Of a stretch of 64,000 bases of DNA, positions 35,110-48,115 are shown one piece after another. Source of the stretch: Cavia porcellus. Lineage: Eukaryota; Chordata; Mammalia; Rodentia; Caviidae. A program made the translations under genes and the position numbers. The stretch is from NCBI RefSeq assembly GCF_034190915.1, contig NW_026947506.1:14259501-14323500 (forward strand), read 5' to 3'. Position 1 is the stretch's first letter; each line of letters opens with the position of its first letter. The notes under the pieces are model-generated. The model had not been told where the DNA came from, did no database searches, and saw only the letters and a program-made list of their open reading frames with translations.

Positions 35110-36835
35110 GGGGCCAAGCCAAGAAGGTCTGGGCACTGGTTGGAGGAGAAGAGTCCTGGGGCCATTATCCAGAGACAGCAAAAGAGCTGTGAGCATTGGA
35201 AAACCTGACACTCAGAGGGCATACCCACAGAAAAGACACATCTTAGGGGAAATCCTAGACTATGGGCATGTTCTAGCCTAGTCACCATTCTTGCAGCATG
35301 TGAAACATGGCTCTGGGGGTCCAAAATTCTTATAAACACTGTTATCTCTGGGCTGTGGTTCTGGTCCAATCTGAGGGTTTCTCACACTGGAGGCTAACAT
35401 CAACAGCTCAGAAATTCATGTTTTGAGTACTTTCATTTCTATTATTTAAATCTTTAAAAGCCAAATTAATAACTTTCTGCTGTAGACTCTGATGGTCACG
35501 TTTCACTTTCTGTATCATTGTATTGTTTTTTTTTCACAAATGTCTGTTTATAATTTATAGCAAAATCATTTTAGGATGAGTGGTCACTCTTATCTTTCTT
35601 TATGTAAAACTGTATATTGTGCTGATTAATCATTAGGATGAACTCATCAAGCTTGCTTCCTGGCATGTGACTAGGGGCAGTGACCAATCCAGTTATAAGC
35701 TGAGCTGCGTGGTCTTCTTTGTTTTAAGTGGTTTCATTTAGTTTATTAAAATTATCTTCCTGAACAATCACCTTTTGAAGTCCTTCTTAAAAGGAAAAAA
35801 ACATGTGATTTTGGATGGATATGACATGTGGTTCTGACTGATAGTTTGACTCAGGGTTTTCCAGTGCACAACTATAAAAAGATGGGCCTGAAGAAGGTGT
35901 CATTGTTCCAAATGGGACTGAACCAAGATCACTCATTTCTGCTCTTCTAAAGAGTAGAAACAATGATGTCATTTAAATCACTCCAGTTTAGATTATATGA
36001 TTGAGTTAGGTATTCCCACTCTTGTATGTATTGCATGGAATCTGAGGAGAAGGAGTTCATATGTTTTTTCTAATCCTACGGCCAGAAAGGGGGCAGACAT
36101 TGTCTGAATTTGTCAGTGTGGTAGATACTGGGACCTCCTTGTAGCACTGGAGCAATGTCTGGAATTAAGATCATCATATGGGCTCACTGGAAAAAGGTTC
36201 TAGACAGGGTGTACTACTCTCACCAGAGGGACGCTCTCTATTATCTCATGTTTGCATCCAAAGTTAATTAATGGCATGTGAAGAAACACTCTGACTGAGA
36301 TTATGGTAAACAATGAATTGAATTCTTATTACAGGCAGACTGAAATCAGAGTGATATTAGCAAGTATTGTATGGAGGCTACTATAGTAGCGTTTATGTTT
36401 GGGGTGAAACTACCAAAAAATCTGGATTGAATGTTTGAGGCCAATCCTGACAGGATGATTAGCATAGTTTTGTGTATAACCCTGGATCATTCATCCTCAG
36501 GAAAACTGCAAGTCCGCTCCTAAATTTTTTCATGGTCATCAATTCTTATTTGTGGTTGCAAGCCTGAATTCCAGTTGCTTGTAGAAGGCAAGATGAAGCT
36601 CTCTGTCCTGTCAGGGCTAACAAAAACAGCAAAAGCAACCACATGAAGACTGCAACTCTTTTTATCCCTTATATTTCATTAGCCTACATAGGACAGATAA
36701 TTCTGCCTTACTCCTACTATCCTTGTGACAAGCATGAATCAATCCCAGTCTCAATCAATCTAAAGCCATCCACCCCCAAAGAAGCTCCATCTATGGCCAA
36801 TTGAGTCTCTGAGCAAACATTTAGACACAAAGCAT
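35110..36835. other. Unassigned sequence with a 50-bp LTR-T fragment
   Basis: No gene is recognised. Positions 35619-35668 ('gctgattaatcattaggatg' onward) match the centre of LTR-T (34590-34632). The rest is moderately AT-rich and unlike other parts of the window. Confidence 0.45.
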
Positions 36836-37243
36836 AACATGATGCATGAAATGGTTTCCAACTTTTAATTTTTAATCTATGAATATCTCTTTGAATTGGG
36901 TGAAGTTTTGAATGCAACACATTTCCTTATTGTGTTTTTTCTTTCAGTTCAGGCTGTACACATTGAGTGATACTACTAAGATGTTTTTGTTATCTACTAT
37001 CATTGAATTCTTTATCTGTTGGTTTGTGCTTTAGAAATTTTTTTCATGATTTTTTGTTGCTGTATATGTATTGACTTACTAGTATCCTGTGTGTGTTTTA
37101 GTTAGTTTAGCTCTGATTTATTCTTTCTCTCAACACTATGCTTATTTTCTCTACAGCTGATTTAGCACTCACATATCTTGTGAGATGAACTTTTTCATGA
37201 AAATACCTTATTCCTCCATTTGTTTTAAAAGTTAGCTTTTATT
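36836..37243 (-). mobile_element. Old antisense L1 fragment (endonuclease/ORF1 side)
   Basis: On the minus strand it carries the L1 endonuclease motif corresponding to 'cagatggaaagtcaaaggat' in L1 A, then ORF1 C-terminal text near 37160-37240. The ORF2-less element (37256) is inserted in it, and related text may continue after 40545. Confidence 0.6.
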
Positions 37244-37255
37244 GAAAAGCTAACC

Positions 37256-38230
37256 ACGGCAGGTTTGGGAAAAAATGGTGGCTTGATAGGAGGCTGGATA
37301 GAGAACCTCTGTAGGGAAAACATCTCAGATTCTAGAATTTGCAACATGTAGAGGATCAGATGATTGGAGAATGATTTTTATTAAGCCAGGAGGAAACCAA
37401 AGGGAAAAATAAAATTAAAAAGAGGAAGGAAAAGCATGGATTTAGGGCTGAACCTGGACACACTCACTGAGATCCATTCCACGCTGTGCTGGGCACACCA
37501 TGGAGTCAGATGACCCAAAGTCGCACTGAAACCACAGCTGCCAATAAATGAATGTTGATGAGTCCTGGGCCCTTGACTTGAAGATGCGGCACAGTCTAGA
37601 GTGGAGCCAAGGAGGAGAGCTTTATTGGCCCCTGGTGAGTACTGGAAATTGGGTCCCAGGGCCCCATGCCAGAGGAGGCCACAGAGAGGATCATGCACCT
37701 AAATTCCAAAGCCAGACACTGCATAGTTTTCTGAAGAAGCAGGATGCTGATCTAGATTTTGAAAAACCACATCAAGCTAGAATCTACTGCTACAGAGGAA
37801 GGAAAAATGCAAGTGGAGGACTGAAGCCCTGCACACAAACTGAAACCGGTCCTTGCTGTACGAGGAGCACCATGGAGTCAGGCAATTCAAGGTCAAGCTG
37901 AAGCCACAGCTGCAGATAACAGGAATTGTTGAGTCTCGAGCCCATTGCAGGAGGATGTGGCATAGGGTGGAGTGGAGCCAAGAGGAAAAACTGCACTGAT
38001 TCCCAGTTAGTGCTAGGGATTGGATCCTGTGGCTGCTGTCACTGGCTGGAGGACATCTTGGGGTTGGGCACAGCCTGGCACCACTGCAGTATCAGTCAGC
38101 CATCACTGGCACATTGAGGACTGGTGGGCTCTGTTGGGGCTGAGCTACACCTCTGGTTGAGACCCAATAGCCAGGGACAAAAATGTCACAACTTTGTGAT
38201 GTCCACAAGGCACAGCCTAAGTTGCTGAAG
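37256..38230 (+). promoter_or_regulatory. 5' region of the ORF2-less L1 with a 371-bp dimer
   Basis: Two copies of a block share 'caccatggagtcag' (37496 and 37868), 'ccacagctgc' and 'gtggagccaa' (37601 and 37972), with constant spacing of 371-372 bp. It is GC-rich relative to its surroundings. It is probably an L1-type internal promoter; the sequence is unlike the other L1 leaders here. Confidence 0.7.
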
Positions 38231-38234
38231 GAAA

Positions 38235-38590
38235 ACCCAGAAATATAATAATCAAGATTTCAGAAATCCAAAAGAAGAACAAAATATTAAAAGTTGCCAT
38301 AGAAAAGAAGCAGATCACCTACAAAGGACAAATCATCAAAATAATGACAGACTTATCAACACAAATGCTCAAATTGAGAAGAGACTGGGGGAAAATAGTC
38401 CAAGCCCTGAAAGAAAATAACCTCCAGCCAAAACTGAAAAACCCAGAAAAATTCTCTTAAATTTAATGGAGAAACAAGATATTTCCAAGACAAGGAGGAA
38501 CTATGGGAATTCATTGTCACCCACCCAACCCTAAAAAAATACTGAAGGACATTCCAGAGAGAGAGAGAGGAAAAAATACCAGGATTCCAG
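38235..38590 (+). pseudogene. L1 ORF1 C-terminal fragment in the ORF2-less element
   Basis: It begins with text matching L1 ORF1 ('cccagaaatataataatcaa') in the RNA-binding middle domain. It continues through the 'ITYKG' region to the C-terminal domain ('KKILKDIPERE'). The coiled coil is missing, and a stop interrupts the frame near 38459. Confidence 0.75.
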
Positions 38591-38599
38591 CAACAGTGG

Positions 38600-40532
38600 C
38601 AGAGGGGCCTCAATGAATGGGGCAGACAGTGGAATGAAGGAGTAAAGTGGACAAATAATAGCAGAATAATAGAATAGCCTTGATAAGGCAGATATGGTAA
38701 GCTATAATCTTAATATAGATAGCTTAGATACACTAACAAAAAAGAAACACAGACAAAGTAGATTAGGAGGTAGGATCCATTGAGATGCTCTCAATAGTAA
38801 GTACTCTCAACTTGAAAAAGGGTTAGTAAACTTTGAGTCAAAGATGAGAAAACAATGCTACATGTGCCAGGAACCAGAGAGAAACAGAGACCACTTGTCC
38901 GGCAGCCGCAGATAGGTTGGAAAGTTATGACACTTCTGTGAAGTGTGGATGTACACAGCTGGAAGGAAGGAAAACCTTTGTGGCTTTAGTAAGTAAAGGA
39001 GTACAGCTCAAGATTAAGCTTAGGGGTAAAAAGGTTCAGCAACACTCAGATAGATAACCGGTTGACCCCCCCAGTCTAAAAACTAAAGGAGCTAATGGGA
39101 GCCAAATTATACAAAGCATCCTAAGTAGGGGAAAGGTGAAGAATTGCCTAAGAAAGGAAGGCAGAGGACATTGTTAGAAGTGTATCAGGATTAAAAAGCC
39201 ACAGTAGTCTTATTGCTCTGTTTAGTTTGATTATATTTTATTCCAGTCTATTTACTCATATGAGATTTGAGGGCACAGACAGCTAACCTAATAATAACAG
39301 GTTATACCACAGTAACTATCTTTATTAACTTAAACTGAAACCATGTATTACTTACATTATCTTACTATGACTGATCTTATTTGAAGCTGGATTATTAGGC
39401 TGCTATTTTGCCTTGAGTGATTTTATTCAAATTTGGTATGCTTGATAGTGTCAAGTCTAAGATTAGAGGCAACTACTGTGATGATGACAACATGTAAAAG
39501 ATATCCATTCTGGTTTTGATTATTAACTGCTTTGAAGTCCTACAAATGTCTTCAACGTTGTGTTTTTATAAAAATAGCTATGTGATGCTATGCTTCACTA
39601 TATAATGCATGATGATGTGGACAGTTCTATTGAAAATAACAAGAGAGAGCATAGTAACTACTGTAGATTACCTAATATTGTGGTCTTATATGTCTTTGTC
39701 ATTTCATGTTTTTCTAGGAATGTGTTTTGTTGTCTTGTTGTGATCTGCTTTTCCTAAAATACAGAAAGGACAGATACACATGTAGAGATTCACACATAGG
39801 AAGAATTTCTAAACTATTTATGGGAACAGATTATATAATACATGATGTAATGAACAGATCCTCTGAAGAAGAAGAGACACTAATTAACCCAATGCTAATT
39901 CTGTAGCTTTATGATATAAAATCTAGCAATACTATTATTCACTGTTCAGAGTGATATTATTCTAGTTTCTTATGTTCAGTTTCAGCATGCATAAAAATAA
40001 ATAGAGCTACTATGATGAGAATGAGAGACATTATGGTAGTCATTATTGACTTCCCCAAAATCCGGTCTTGAAGACCTAAGAAGCCTTCATCATCCTGTAA
40101 TGATTTAATTAGTTCTATAATATTCAGTACATATCCAGTGTGTGTGAAGACAGGGATGACTATTTGGAAGAAATCTAGAGACAACTAGACAGACATTGAA
40201 GATCTCCAGTGGACTTGCTTTGAAATCTGTGTTTCTTTAAATTCTTTCCTTATGAACTGTTTTGTTCTGTTTTGACATGTTTAATCTTACCTCTTTAAGA
40301 TAAAAAACAAGTGTGTAGGACTGATAACCATATTACTAGGTTTTTGTTGAATCATTGATCAAAACTTTGCAGTTTCATTATTTGAATGTAACTTTGTATG
40401 TTTTAATTTTGTAACTTGAATGACTATTTCTAAGATGACAATATATAAGTTATCAACTAGTGATTTCTTACTGTTTATTTTTCTGAAATTCTGTATAATT
40501 TCAACCCTTTTTTCATTTAAAGAGAAAAAAGA
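38600..40532 (+). other. 3' UTR of the ORF2-less element with repeated modules
   Basis: Related modules recur near 39290 ('ataataacaggttatacc...agtaactatc'), 39634 ('aaataacaagagagagcata') and 40012 ('gaatgagagacattatggta'), 340-380 bp apart. Matching modules occur once in L1 C (55985) and twice in L1 A (16741 and 17041). No coding sequence is evident. Confidence 0.65.
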
Positions 40533-40544
40533 GAAAAGCCCACC

Positions 40545-41700
40545 TGAATTGGAAGTTTTTTGCTATTTTGCCTTGAAATAACTCACACTAGAGTCTTGTG
40601 GATTTTATGGTTTGTGGTATGCATTCTGCTGTACTTCTATTTAGTTGATATTTATAGGTAAGTTTTTGTTCTTCCCTGACTGCTTTTCAAATTCTGTCTT
40701 TTGTCTAAATATCTGATTATTTTAAAAGCATATGCCTTGGTGAGATGCTTTTCCCATCATAATTTGTTAGTGTCCTTCCAGATTTGCTTTATTGGATTTT
40801 AAACTCATTTCTTGTTTTGAAATATTCCTTTCAGGATTACTCTAAGCATGTTAGTGGATTGAACTGTGCTAACATCTAATTTTTCATGTACCTGCAATTT
40901 CTGTAAAATTTGTATTCCTTTTGTCTAGTAGCTACTGAATAGTCTTTTCATCTTTGCTTCTTCAAGCATTTAAGAATAACCTGATATGTGTTTTCAAACC
41001 AGAAAATCTGCCTTCACATTGGTTTTTCTGCAATGTATAAATTTTGTATAATTTTTATTTTTAGGTATTTCTCTTAGTAAAGTAAGATTATTGGTAAAAT
41101 TTAGTGACATACAGTGATCACATTCTTAAATGGCTTCATAAAGAATATCGAACTTCAAGCAGCCAAGTTGATGTTAGATATTTAATTAGCTGAGATCACT
41201 GACCACCCACATGGACCCATTTCCAAGCATCACCAACTGGCCCTGAAGTGGAAAATTACAAAGCTCTTAAACAGAAAAAAAAAATATCCTCTTATAAACA
41301 ATTTAGCTAGAATCTCACATTAACATTTGGTTGACACCTGTATCCTGCTTCTTTTGCTGAGCAGGTTAATTTTTTTCTTATGGTTACAACTCATTTTCCT
41401 TTTTTCATGGGACTTACAGCCTGAGTACTTTTCCATTTTCCTGTGTCAAAAACAAGCACTAGATAAATGCAAGGCTCAAGATGGCATCAGTTATGCCAAG
41501 ATACAATTCATCACAGGCAATGTTTACCTGCATATCATATATTTGAGTTCCTCTTTTTCCTCTTTCTCTTTTCTTCAAAACTTCTCATTATGTACACACA
41601 TATGATTCCCTTTTTTTCATTTTCTCATTTATTTTTTCTCTTCCATAATCCTCCAAATTAATTTTCACATTTTTACCTATTGCACAATATTAATAATGTA
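40545..41700. other. AT-rich sequence, possibly old L1
   Basis: T-rich plus-strand text suggests antisense L1, possibly the continuation of 36836-37243, but I could not match it confidently to an ORF. No gene is seen. Confidence 0.35.
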
Positions 41701-43599
41701 TTTTGGTATTTATTGACACTGAATTTCTCAGAACAGAAAAAGTTTGAAGTTAACATATAAGTGTCTGATTTGTTTAATTCAGAATATGTTTTGAAGGTGC
41801 ATCCATTTACCTGTAAATGTCTCAAGGTTTTCCTTCTTTATGGCCAAGTAATACTGCATCATGAAAGAAATTTGTTTAATTCATATCTTGTTTGATGGAC
41901 ATTTGGTTGTTTCCAATATTTCACTATTACAAAATGTGCTCATATATTTTATATGGTATGTATTTTTTAATTCTCCACACTAGGGACTCAGAAGGGAAAG
42001 AACTTTTTTTTTAAAAAAAGACCTTTAATCCTAGACCTTTGAGGAATCTTCATGCAGATTTCCAAAATCGCTGCTCTAGTCTACACTTGCACCAACACTG
42101 GAAATGGGTTCTATTTTCCTCAGAGTACCAATAGCTCTTATTATTGGTTGATAGGTGATAATACCTCTATTTTTGTAGATGAAATATCAGTGTTTTAATT
42201 TGCATCTGTTTAATGATCAGAGACATCGAACAATTTTTCACATCTTAATTTATATTTGTGTTTGTTTTCAGAAGTGTGTGCTCATTGCAGATACCCATTT
42301 CTTTGTTGAGTCTTTAAATTTGGGAGCATCTGATTTTTATTGATTCTTTATGGGTGCTATGTATTACTCCTTCAGCTGCGTCTCAACTGGCTAGGACTTT
42401 TTCCCACTTCGGAGCATGTATTCATTCTTTTGGTGACTTGTTTTGCTGTACAGAAGATTTTAATTAAGGCAAGATCCCTGTTAATTCTTTGTATTTTCCA
42501 TGTAGACAGGGCAAGTTTTCTTAAAGTGTTTGTCTACGAATACATCTTCAATGATTCTAGCTCTTCTTTTTTCCAGCAGGTTAGGTGTTTGTGCCTTAAC
42601 ATAACATTTAGATCATTGACCCACTATAACTTTGTTTCAATCCATCATGATCAACATGGGTTTGGGTTTAGCTTTGATATGTGGAAAGGTGGGTGTTACG
42701 GATCTATATATTAAAGAGGATTTCTTTCTTCCAGCAAGTATTATTACTTGCTTTGTCAAAGAAAAAAAGCTGAATGTGTTTGAAATAGCTTTTGCTTCTT
42801 TTTATTGTCCTCATGTTTGCTGCTTTGATGGCACTTTCCTGCTTTTATCTGTAGTATACTCTTAAATGTGGTAATTTGATGCCCTTATCTTTACTTTTGT
42901 TGTCCAGAATTGTTCTTGGTATTCTAAGGTCTCTTCTGATTCCCAAAGAATTTAAGGAATGTTTGTATTGTCTGGTTCTGTGAGGTATTCTAATGGGCTT
43001 GGCTTGGGGATTCACTTAAAATTGTACAACTTTTGGACTATACCAATTTTTACCAAGTTAGTCCTTCCTATGAAAATGCAAAGGTTATCTTTGCATTTCC
43101 CCATAACTTGTTCAAACTTCTTTTTCAGAGTACTGTAGTTCAAATGGAGAGACCATTTAGTTTCCTTGTTAGATTGAGTCCCAAGTACTTCATTTTTGGG
43201 GAAAGCTATAGTGAGTGTGTGGTTTCCCTAATTTCTGTCCCTTTGCATTGTTCTTAGTTTTATACTGGAATGATATTGTTTTTAGTATTGACCAGTTTTT
43301 AGTATTGATCTAGGTATTCAGCTGAATTTGGTTATTAGATATAGAATCTTTTCATAAGGATTTTGTGATCATCTATATACAGTTTAACCTGCAAATAATT
43401 TATTTTACTGTTTTTCTAGTTTATTCATTTTATTTTTGTCTAATTGCTCTAGCTACTGTTTCTAGATCTTATTGAACAGGAGTTTTGATATTGAATATCT
43501 TTGTCTTGTTCTTGGTATAAAGAGACAACTTTCAGTCTTTCAACACTTAATTGGCTATTGGTTTTGCATAGATAGAATCTTGGCTAATTTTGGTTTTCA

Positions 43600-43950
43600 A
43601 TCATTTTGGGGAAAAAACACATGGGACTGAAAATGAAGGAAGGTTTATTTAACTCTCTGTTTGTAGAGGTTTCAGTCCATAATCAACTGGCTTGAAGGCA
43701 CTGTGGCATGTCACAGGAATATTTCCAGGCAGCTGCCAGAAAAAAAGCATAGCCAGAGCAGAAAGTGAGGAAGAGAAAGCCTCTTTTCCTCTCTTAGATT
43801 GTATATATGCCACACTCCCTCTCCACGATCACGCATAGAACTCACAAAATCTCTATGCCCTCCTCCTGCACAGGATGAGGATATTTACAAAGAGAGAACC
43901 CTGGTTCCCTGCTGAATGCTCAGTTAGACTTCTAAACTTCTCAAGTTGAT
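43600..43950. mobile_element. Unclassified interspersed repeat in L1 F
   Basis: About 350 bp starting near 'ggggaaaaaacacatgggac' and containing 'gtttcagtccataatcaact' interrupts L1 F. It resembles LTR-type rodent repeats in composition, but I cannot name the family or set exact edges. Confidence 0.4.
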
Positions 43951-44442
43951 GGAATGTATCAATGGCTTTTACCAGGTTAAGATAGAAAACATCTATTCCA
44001 ATTTTCTGTATTTTTTATCACAAGTATCTCAGACTTTGTGAATTTTTTTCATGTATTGAGATTATCACAGTTTTATTCTTGTTTCTGTAAATGTTGTATA
44101 CTAAATCTATTGATTTACATAGTTTGAGACATTTCTACATACCTGGGGTGAACCCTACTTGTTCATGGCATATAATTTTTTTTGGTCATTTGCTGAATTC
44201 TTCTTTCCAGTATCACGTTGAGAATTTTTCAATGTATGTTCCTTAGGGAAAGTTGCCTGTAGTTTTGTTTCCTTAGTTGGATCTTCTCTGTTTTAGGAGT
44301 AGGGTAATACTTACTTCTAGCACTTACTTTGGGAATATGGCTAAAAAGAGTTTGACAGGTAATGGCACTACATTTTTTTCTAAATTTCTTGGAAAGTTCA
44401 ACAATGAGCCCATCAGGAACTGAGCTTTTCTTCATGGGTAAG

Positions 44443-44769
44443 TGATAGAATGGTGGGGGACCAGCTGCAGCTGAAAAGATAAGAAGCATGAAATATAAAT
44501 GACCTTTATTCTGAGAATGTAGGGAGAAACACCCCTGATCCCCTGGGGCATGGCATCTCCACCCTGGGGTTGGTGATCTCTCCATGGAACATGTGGAATG
44601 AAGCACATAAATAGCCTCAGTTTGGGGTGGAACCTAAGGGGGCATTAGGGATGCACAGGTAGCCCATTGGTCTTTGTTTGGCACCATAGGTAAATTCTTA
44701 AGGGTGGGGTAGATTGGAGCTCCTTAGCTTTACTGGCTTCAGTGTCTTGTCTGGGCCAAAACCATTTCA
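44443..44769 (-). repeat. 3' LTR of the tRNA-Glu provirus
   Basis: This 327-bp LTR has plus-strand edges TGATAG and TTTCA. A poly(A) signal is read on the minus strand ('aataaaggtcatttatat'). It is paired with 48116-48441. Confidence 0.92.
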
Positions 44770-45474
44770 TATCCCATTTATGATTATTATTATGAAAAGT
44801 GGTGAAGATTTCGATCTTTAGGTGCTTTCTGCTGGCAGAGCATGCTGTACTGGTGTCTAGGGGAGTTGATAGGATGATGGTTGATGCCTATGTAGAAGCT
44901 GGTGCCAGGTGTTTTAGCCAGGATGTCACTGGTGAATGCATGTATGTTGGACTGGAGAAACAAAGAGACAAGATGTTATTGAGGAGGCATGGCACCGTCA
45001 TATTTAAGGACCCAGGTGAGGTAGAAGGGAAGGTGCCTTTGATTTAGACATGTCATTATATCAGGATGACGTTGAGGTAGGAACATTTCCACAGTAAGGC
45101 AGACTTCTGAAAATTAAACGTGGGGTTAGGAGGAGTGAAGTTACAAAAGGTGATTACTCCCTCAACTGAAAGGCTAAAAGTTAAAAGGGTAGGTAGGTAA
45201 GGCTTGTCTCTGGTATGCATGACATTGGAATCTTTAGGAAATACTGTTAAGAGTCCTACTGTAAAAAATGATCATTAATAGAATGTAAGAAATTAGGAAC
45301 CAAAGTGGATAACAAAACATGACAGCCTGAGAGTCATGTCTGTGGGGCCTTCATAAGGCAGAGATGAGTAGGCAACAGGATGGTTAGATCTAGGGCCTGA
45401 ATGATGTGAAACCAGAATGGCAGTCTAGCAACATTGATTGCTGTTGAGGTTGCCAAGAATATCAGGTATGGGTC

Positions 45475-46200
45475 GCTATAACCTGGTTATAGTCCTTGGA
45501 ATGATTTTCTGTAACAGAACTTTAGCAAGTATATCAGTAGTTTCCCTGGTTGTGGGAAAAGCTTTTATGTATCCTGAAAAAGTATAAACAAAGTGAGAAG
45601 ACAAAATGTATCTGTCAGTCTTGTCCAGGGTTGCCTGAGAAATTGGTGAATAAGAAAGGAAGGAGGTGGTCTTATATAAAAGGCATTTTAAGATTTAGGA
45701 CTGGGACATGCATGAAATAGACTCTGTTTGTAAGTGGCATAGGTTGACCTTTAATACCTCTTAGAGATCAAGGATTTACTATAGCAGTTTGAAAACTCAG
45801 GAAGAACTCTGTCATATGGCCTCTATGTCCACAAATATAGAGAATGTCTTACCTGAGAGTTTTAGTGTGACTTGGACTCTGAGATGGACACCCACAAATG
45901 GGGCTGTTGGCCCTGAGCCCCCTCAGTCTTTGGCAGCAAGTTTATCTCTCAGCAATGAATGTGGCAGTGCTGACATTTCCTGTGAGGGCTAGAAGTTAGG
46001 ATGGCTTACCCACTCTTTGGTGGCTAGAAAAGTCCAGTAGTCCTGGAGTAAGGTCGCATAGAATGCCAGGATGGGGCATTCTCTTGCCCAATGTCTTCTG
46101 CTGTATTTGAGCGTGGTCCAAGGGAGAGCGGGGGCCCAGGCAGCTCCACCTCGTTTAGGTTTACCTGTCTCAGAACTCCAAGTGTCAAAAGTGTTATCAT
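45475..46200 (-). pseudogene. Gammaretrovirus-like protease/integrase remnant
   Basis: On the minus strand, text near 45597-45490 reads 'FSGYIKAFPTTRETTDILAK' if a one-base shift is allowed, followed by 'LLQKIIPR', fitting the integrase core. Upstream (about 45900-45650) lies protease-like text with a 'VDIEA' segment where VDTGA is expected. Everything between protease and integrase is deleted. Stops are frequent. Confidence 0.55.
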
Positions 46201-48095
46201 TATCTCTGTTGTTGGAAACATGAAAAGGCCATATGAAGATATCTATAAGGTTTGAAGGTCAAGTTTTACCTTTTTGTTTGGGATTAGGACTACAGTAGCA
46301 GGTATCTGTAGAATTAAGCAAGTATGCAGGTGTTTAATATTGGCATTTTAGAACAGAGAGCAGGCTTTATCTGGATGGCACACTGCTTTTTTTTTTTAGG
46401 GTGCCCTGTGGAATTACACATTTAACAAAAAAGGATTTAGTCTGCCCTCCCTCTTTTGGAGTATAATCTCATTTTAATAGAAACATTTTGCAACAAATGT
46501 TTACCAATCTTATGAATAAATTTATCAAAACTGATCTAATACTGTCAAGTTCTGAACACATTTACTTCTTTTCAAACCTGTTATTTGCAGTACTATGAAC
46601 CAAGACAAGTAAAATTTACATCCTCTTGAGCTTTCCACCACTTCCTATACACCCTCATGTCTTCTTTCACATTAACCAAGACAAATAAAATTCACATCCT
46701 CTCGAGTCTTCTTGTTTCAAATTACAACTTACTATATACCCTCAACTTACCAGTCAATTACCTTTGTTTTTGCTTCTCAGACAATGTTAAAACTTTTAAC
46801 AAAACCCTTATCTTGGAACAGAGCTAGTGGTTCCCAGCAAAAAGGTATTTATAATTATCTGGATCTAAAAGAAAATGGTTTGTCATGGCTGGAACACACA
46901 AAAAAGGCAGCAGAAACAATCTGAACTTAATATCTGAAAACACGAACAGCATCAGATCAGCGATACAATGATTTGTCTGCTTTGCCTGCCTGCATGGGCA
47001 GACAGAGCCATGCTTGAGCTTGGGAGTGGGGACTGGTCTGGCACACAGTTACAGCATGCCCGGAGTGTGGGCAGTGTATGCCAGGGCATAGGGCGCAGGA
47101 CAGGCTGAAATGGTCCTCAGAAACATGCAAGGTGTTGGCAACAACAGTGCACAAGGTTAAGGAGGGGCCGGTACTCTCTCGCATGCGGCACGAAGGTGGA
47201 ACATGCAGAGTGGGCAAGGTGAGGGGGTGGGGCTGGGACCACCCCGGAAATGCACAAGGCAGAAGTGACCACAGCACATGGCAGAGGGAGGGGCCAGGGC
47301 AGCCCCTGCAAGGTGGAGTTGGTGCTGCAGTGGCAGTGGTGGGGGATGGGATGAGGGAAGCAGTGAGGAGACAAAGGGGTGGGGATGCTGGTGGGAAAGG
47401 ACACATTCTCAAAACAAAGGCTTAAAGATAAAGTTTTGTAAACTTGTTGGCCATGTGATAAGCCATAGAGAGGTATAGTTTTTGCAGGTAGGGTGGGAGA
47501 GGAAGTGGTTCCCAAGATAAAATCTGATGTGGGGTCTAGCCCATGGGGTTACAGCCAGATGCAATAGATGGTGGTCTGCCAAGTTCAAAGTCATCACTTT
47601 TTTACTGCAGACCAATCGATTATTATATGGCTCCAAAACTCTTAATAATTTGCTGTCACCAATATTATGAGTGGACTTCCACATGGGTCTAATAACAGCT
47701 CTCCCCATGCGAACTTAAAAAGCTGTAAAGGACATGTCTCTCAGTGTGGGCAGTCCAGAAAACTCTGCCTTGTGCTCTCTGAACTCAAAGGACATGAGGG
47801 TTTTCGAGTGTGGACACAGGTTGCCCAGAAAGACCCTGCCTTGGGTGAGGACATGAGAGCTTTACATGAACCCATGGAAAGGGGGAGAAAAACCTGCCTG
47901 GTGCCTGATCCAGTGGCAATCTCAGAGAGTTGCTCACCTGTGGTAAATTGGGTCAGTGTTGTTTGTGAACTGGCAGCGACAAGTTTACAACTCCTGAGTG
48001 TAGAAGTGAGGAGTTAATGCAGGATGCAGTCCAGTCCTGGTTCTGAACAGTAGGGGACTCAAACTGGGAACCAGTCCCAGGAGTCTCATCTGCCA

Positions 48096-48113
48096 TTCCC
48101 GGTCAGGGAACCA
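48096..48113 (-). promoter_or_regulatory. Primer-binding site complementary to tRNA-Glu
   Basis: The plus-strand sequence 'ttcccggtcagggaacca' is identical to the 3' end of mammalian tRNA-Glu including CCA; the minus strand is therefore an 18-nt PBS. It sits two bases from the LTR end (CTATCA-ta-TGGTTCCC), the normal spacing. It fixes the provirus orientation as minus. Confidence 0.93.
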
Positions 48114-48115
48114 TA

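Larger units (their letters stand above)
37256..40532 (+). mobile_element. ORF2-less L1 derivative (HAL1-like)
   Basis: This 3.28-kb element consists of a 5' region of about 970 bp with a 371-bp dimer, the C-terminal part of ORF1 only (38235-38590), and a long L1-type 3' UTR. The last 220 bp match L1 A's 3' end, and 39500-40310 matches L1 C's 3' UTR. It is flanked by an imperfect 12-bp target duplication, 'gaaaagctaacc' (37244-37255) and 'gaaaagcccacc' (40533-40544). No ORF2 text occurs. It is either an internally deleted L1 copy or a member of a non-autonomous half-L1 family such as HAL1. Confidence 0.75.

Noticed and set aside
37548..37901. A 117-codon ORF in the 5' region of the ORF2-less L1
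   Set aside because: It spans the junction of the two 371-bp units, has no protein-family features, and lies in a leader.
38555..38572. (GA)n run after the ORF1 fragment
   Set aside because: It is too short to call a microsatellite feature of interest.
46957..47515. Overlapping ORFs of 115-151 codons on both strands
   Set aside because: The segment is a locally GC-rich part of the deleted provirus, where stops are rarer. No retroviral domain could be recognised apart from a weak gag-like start on the minus strand.
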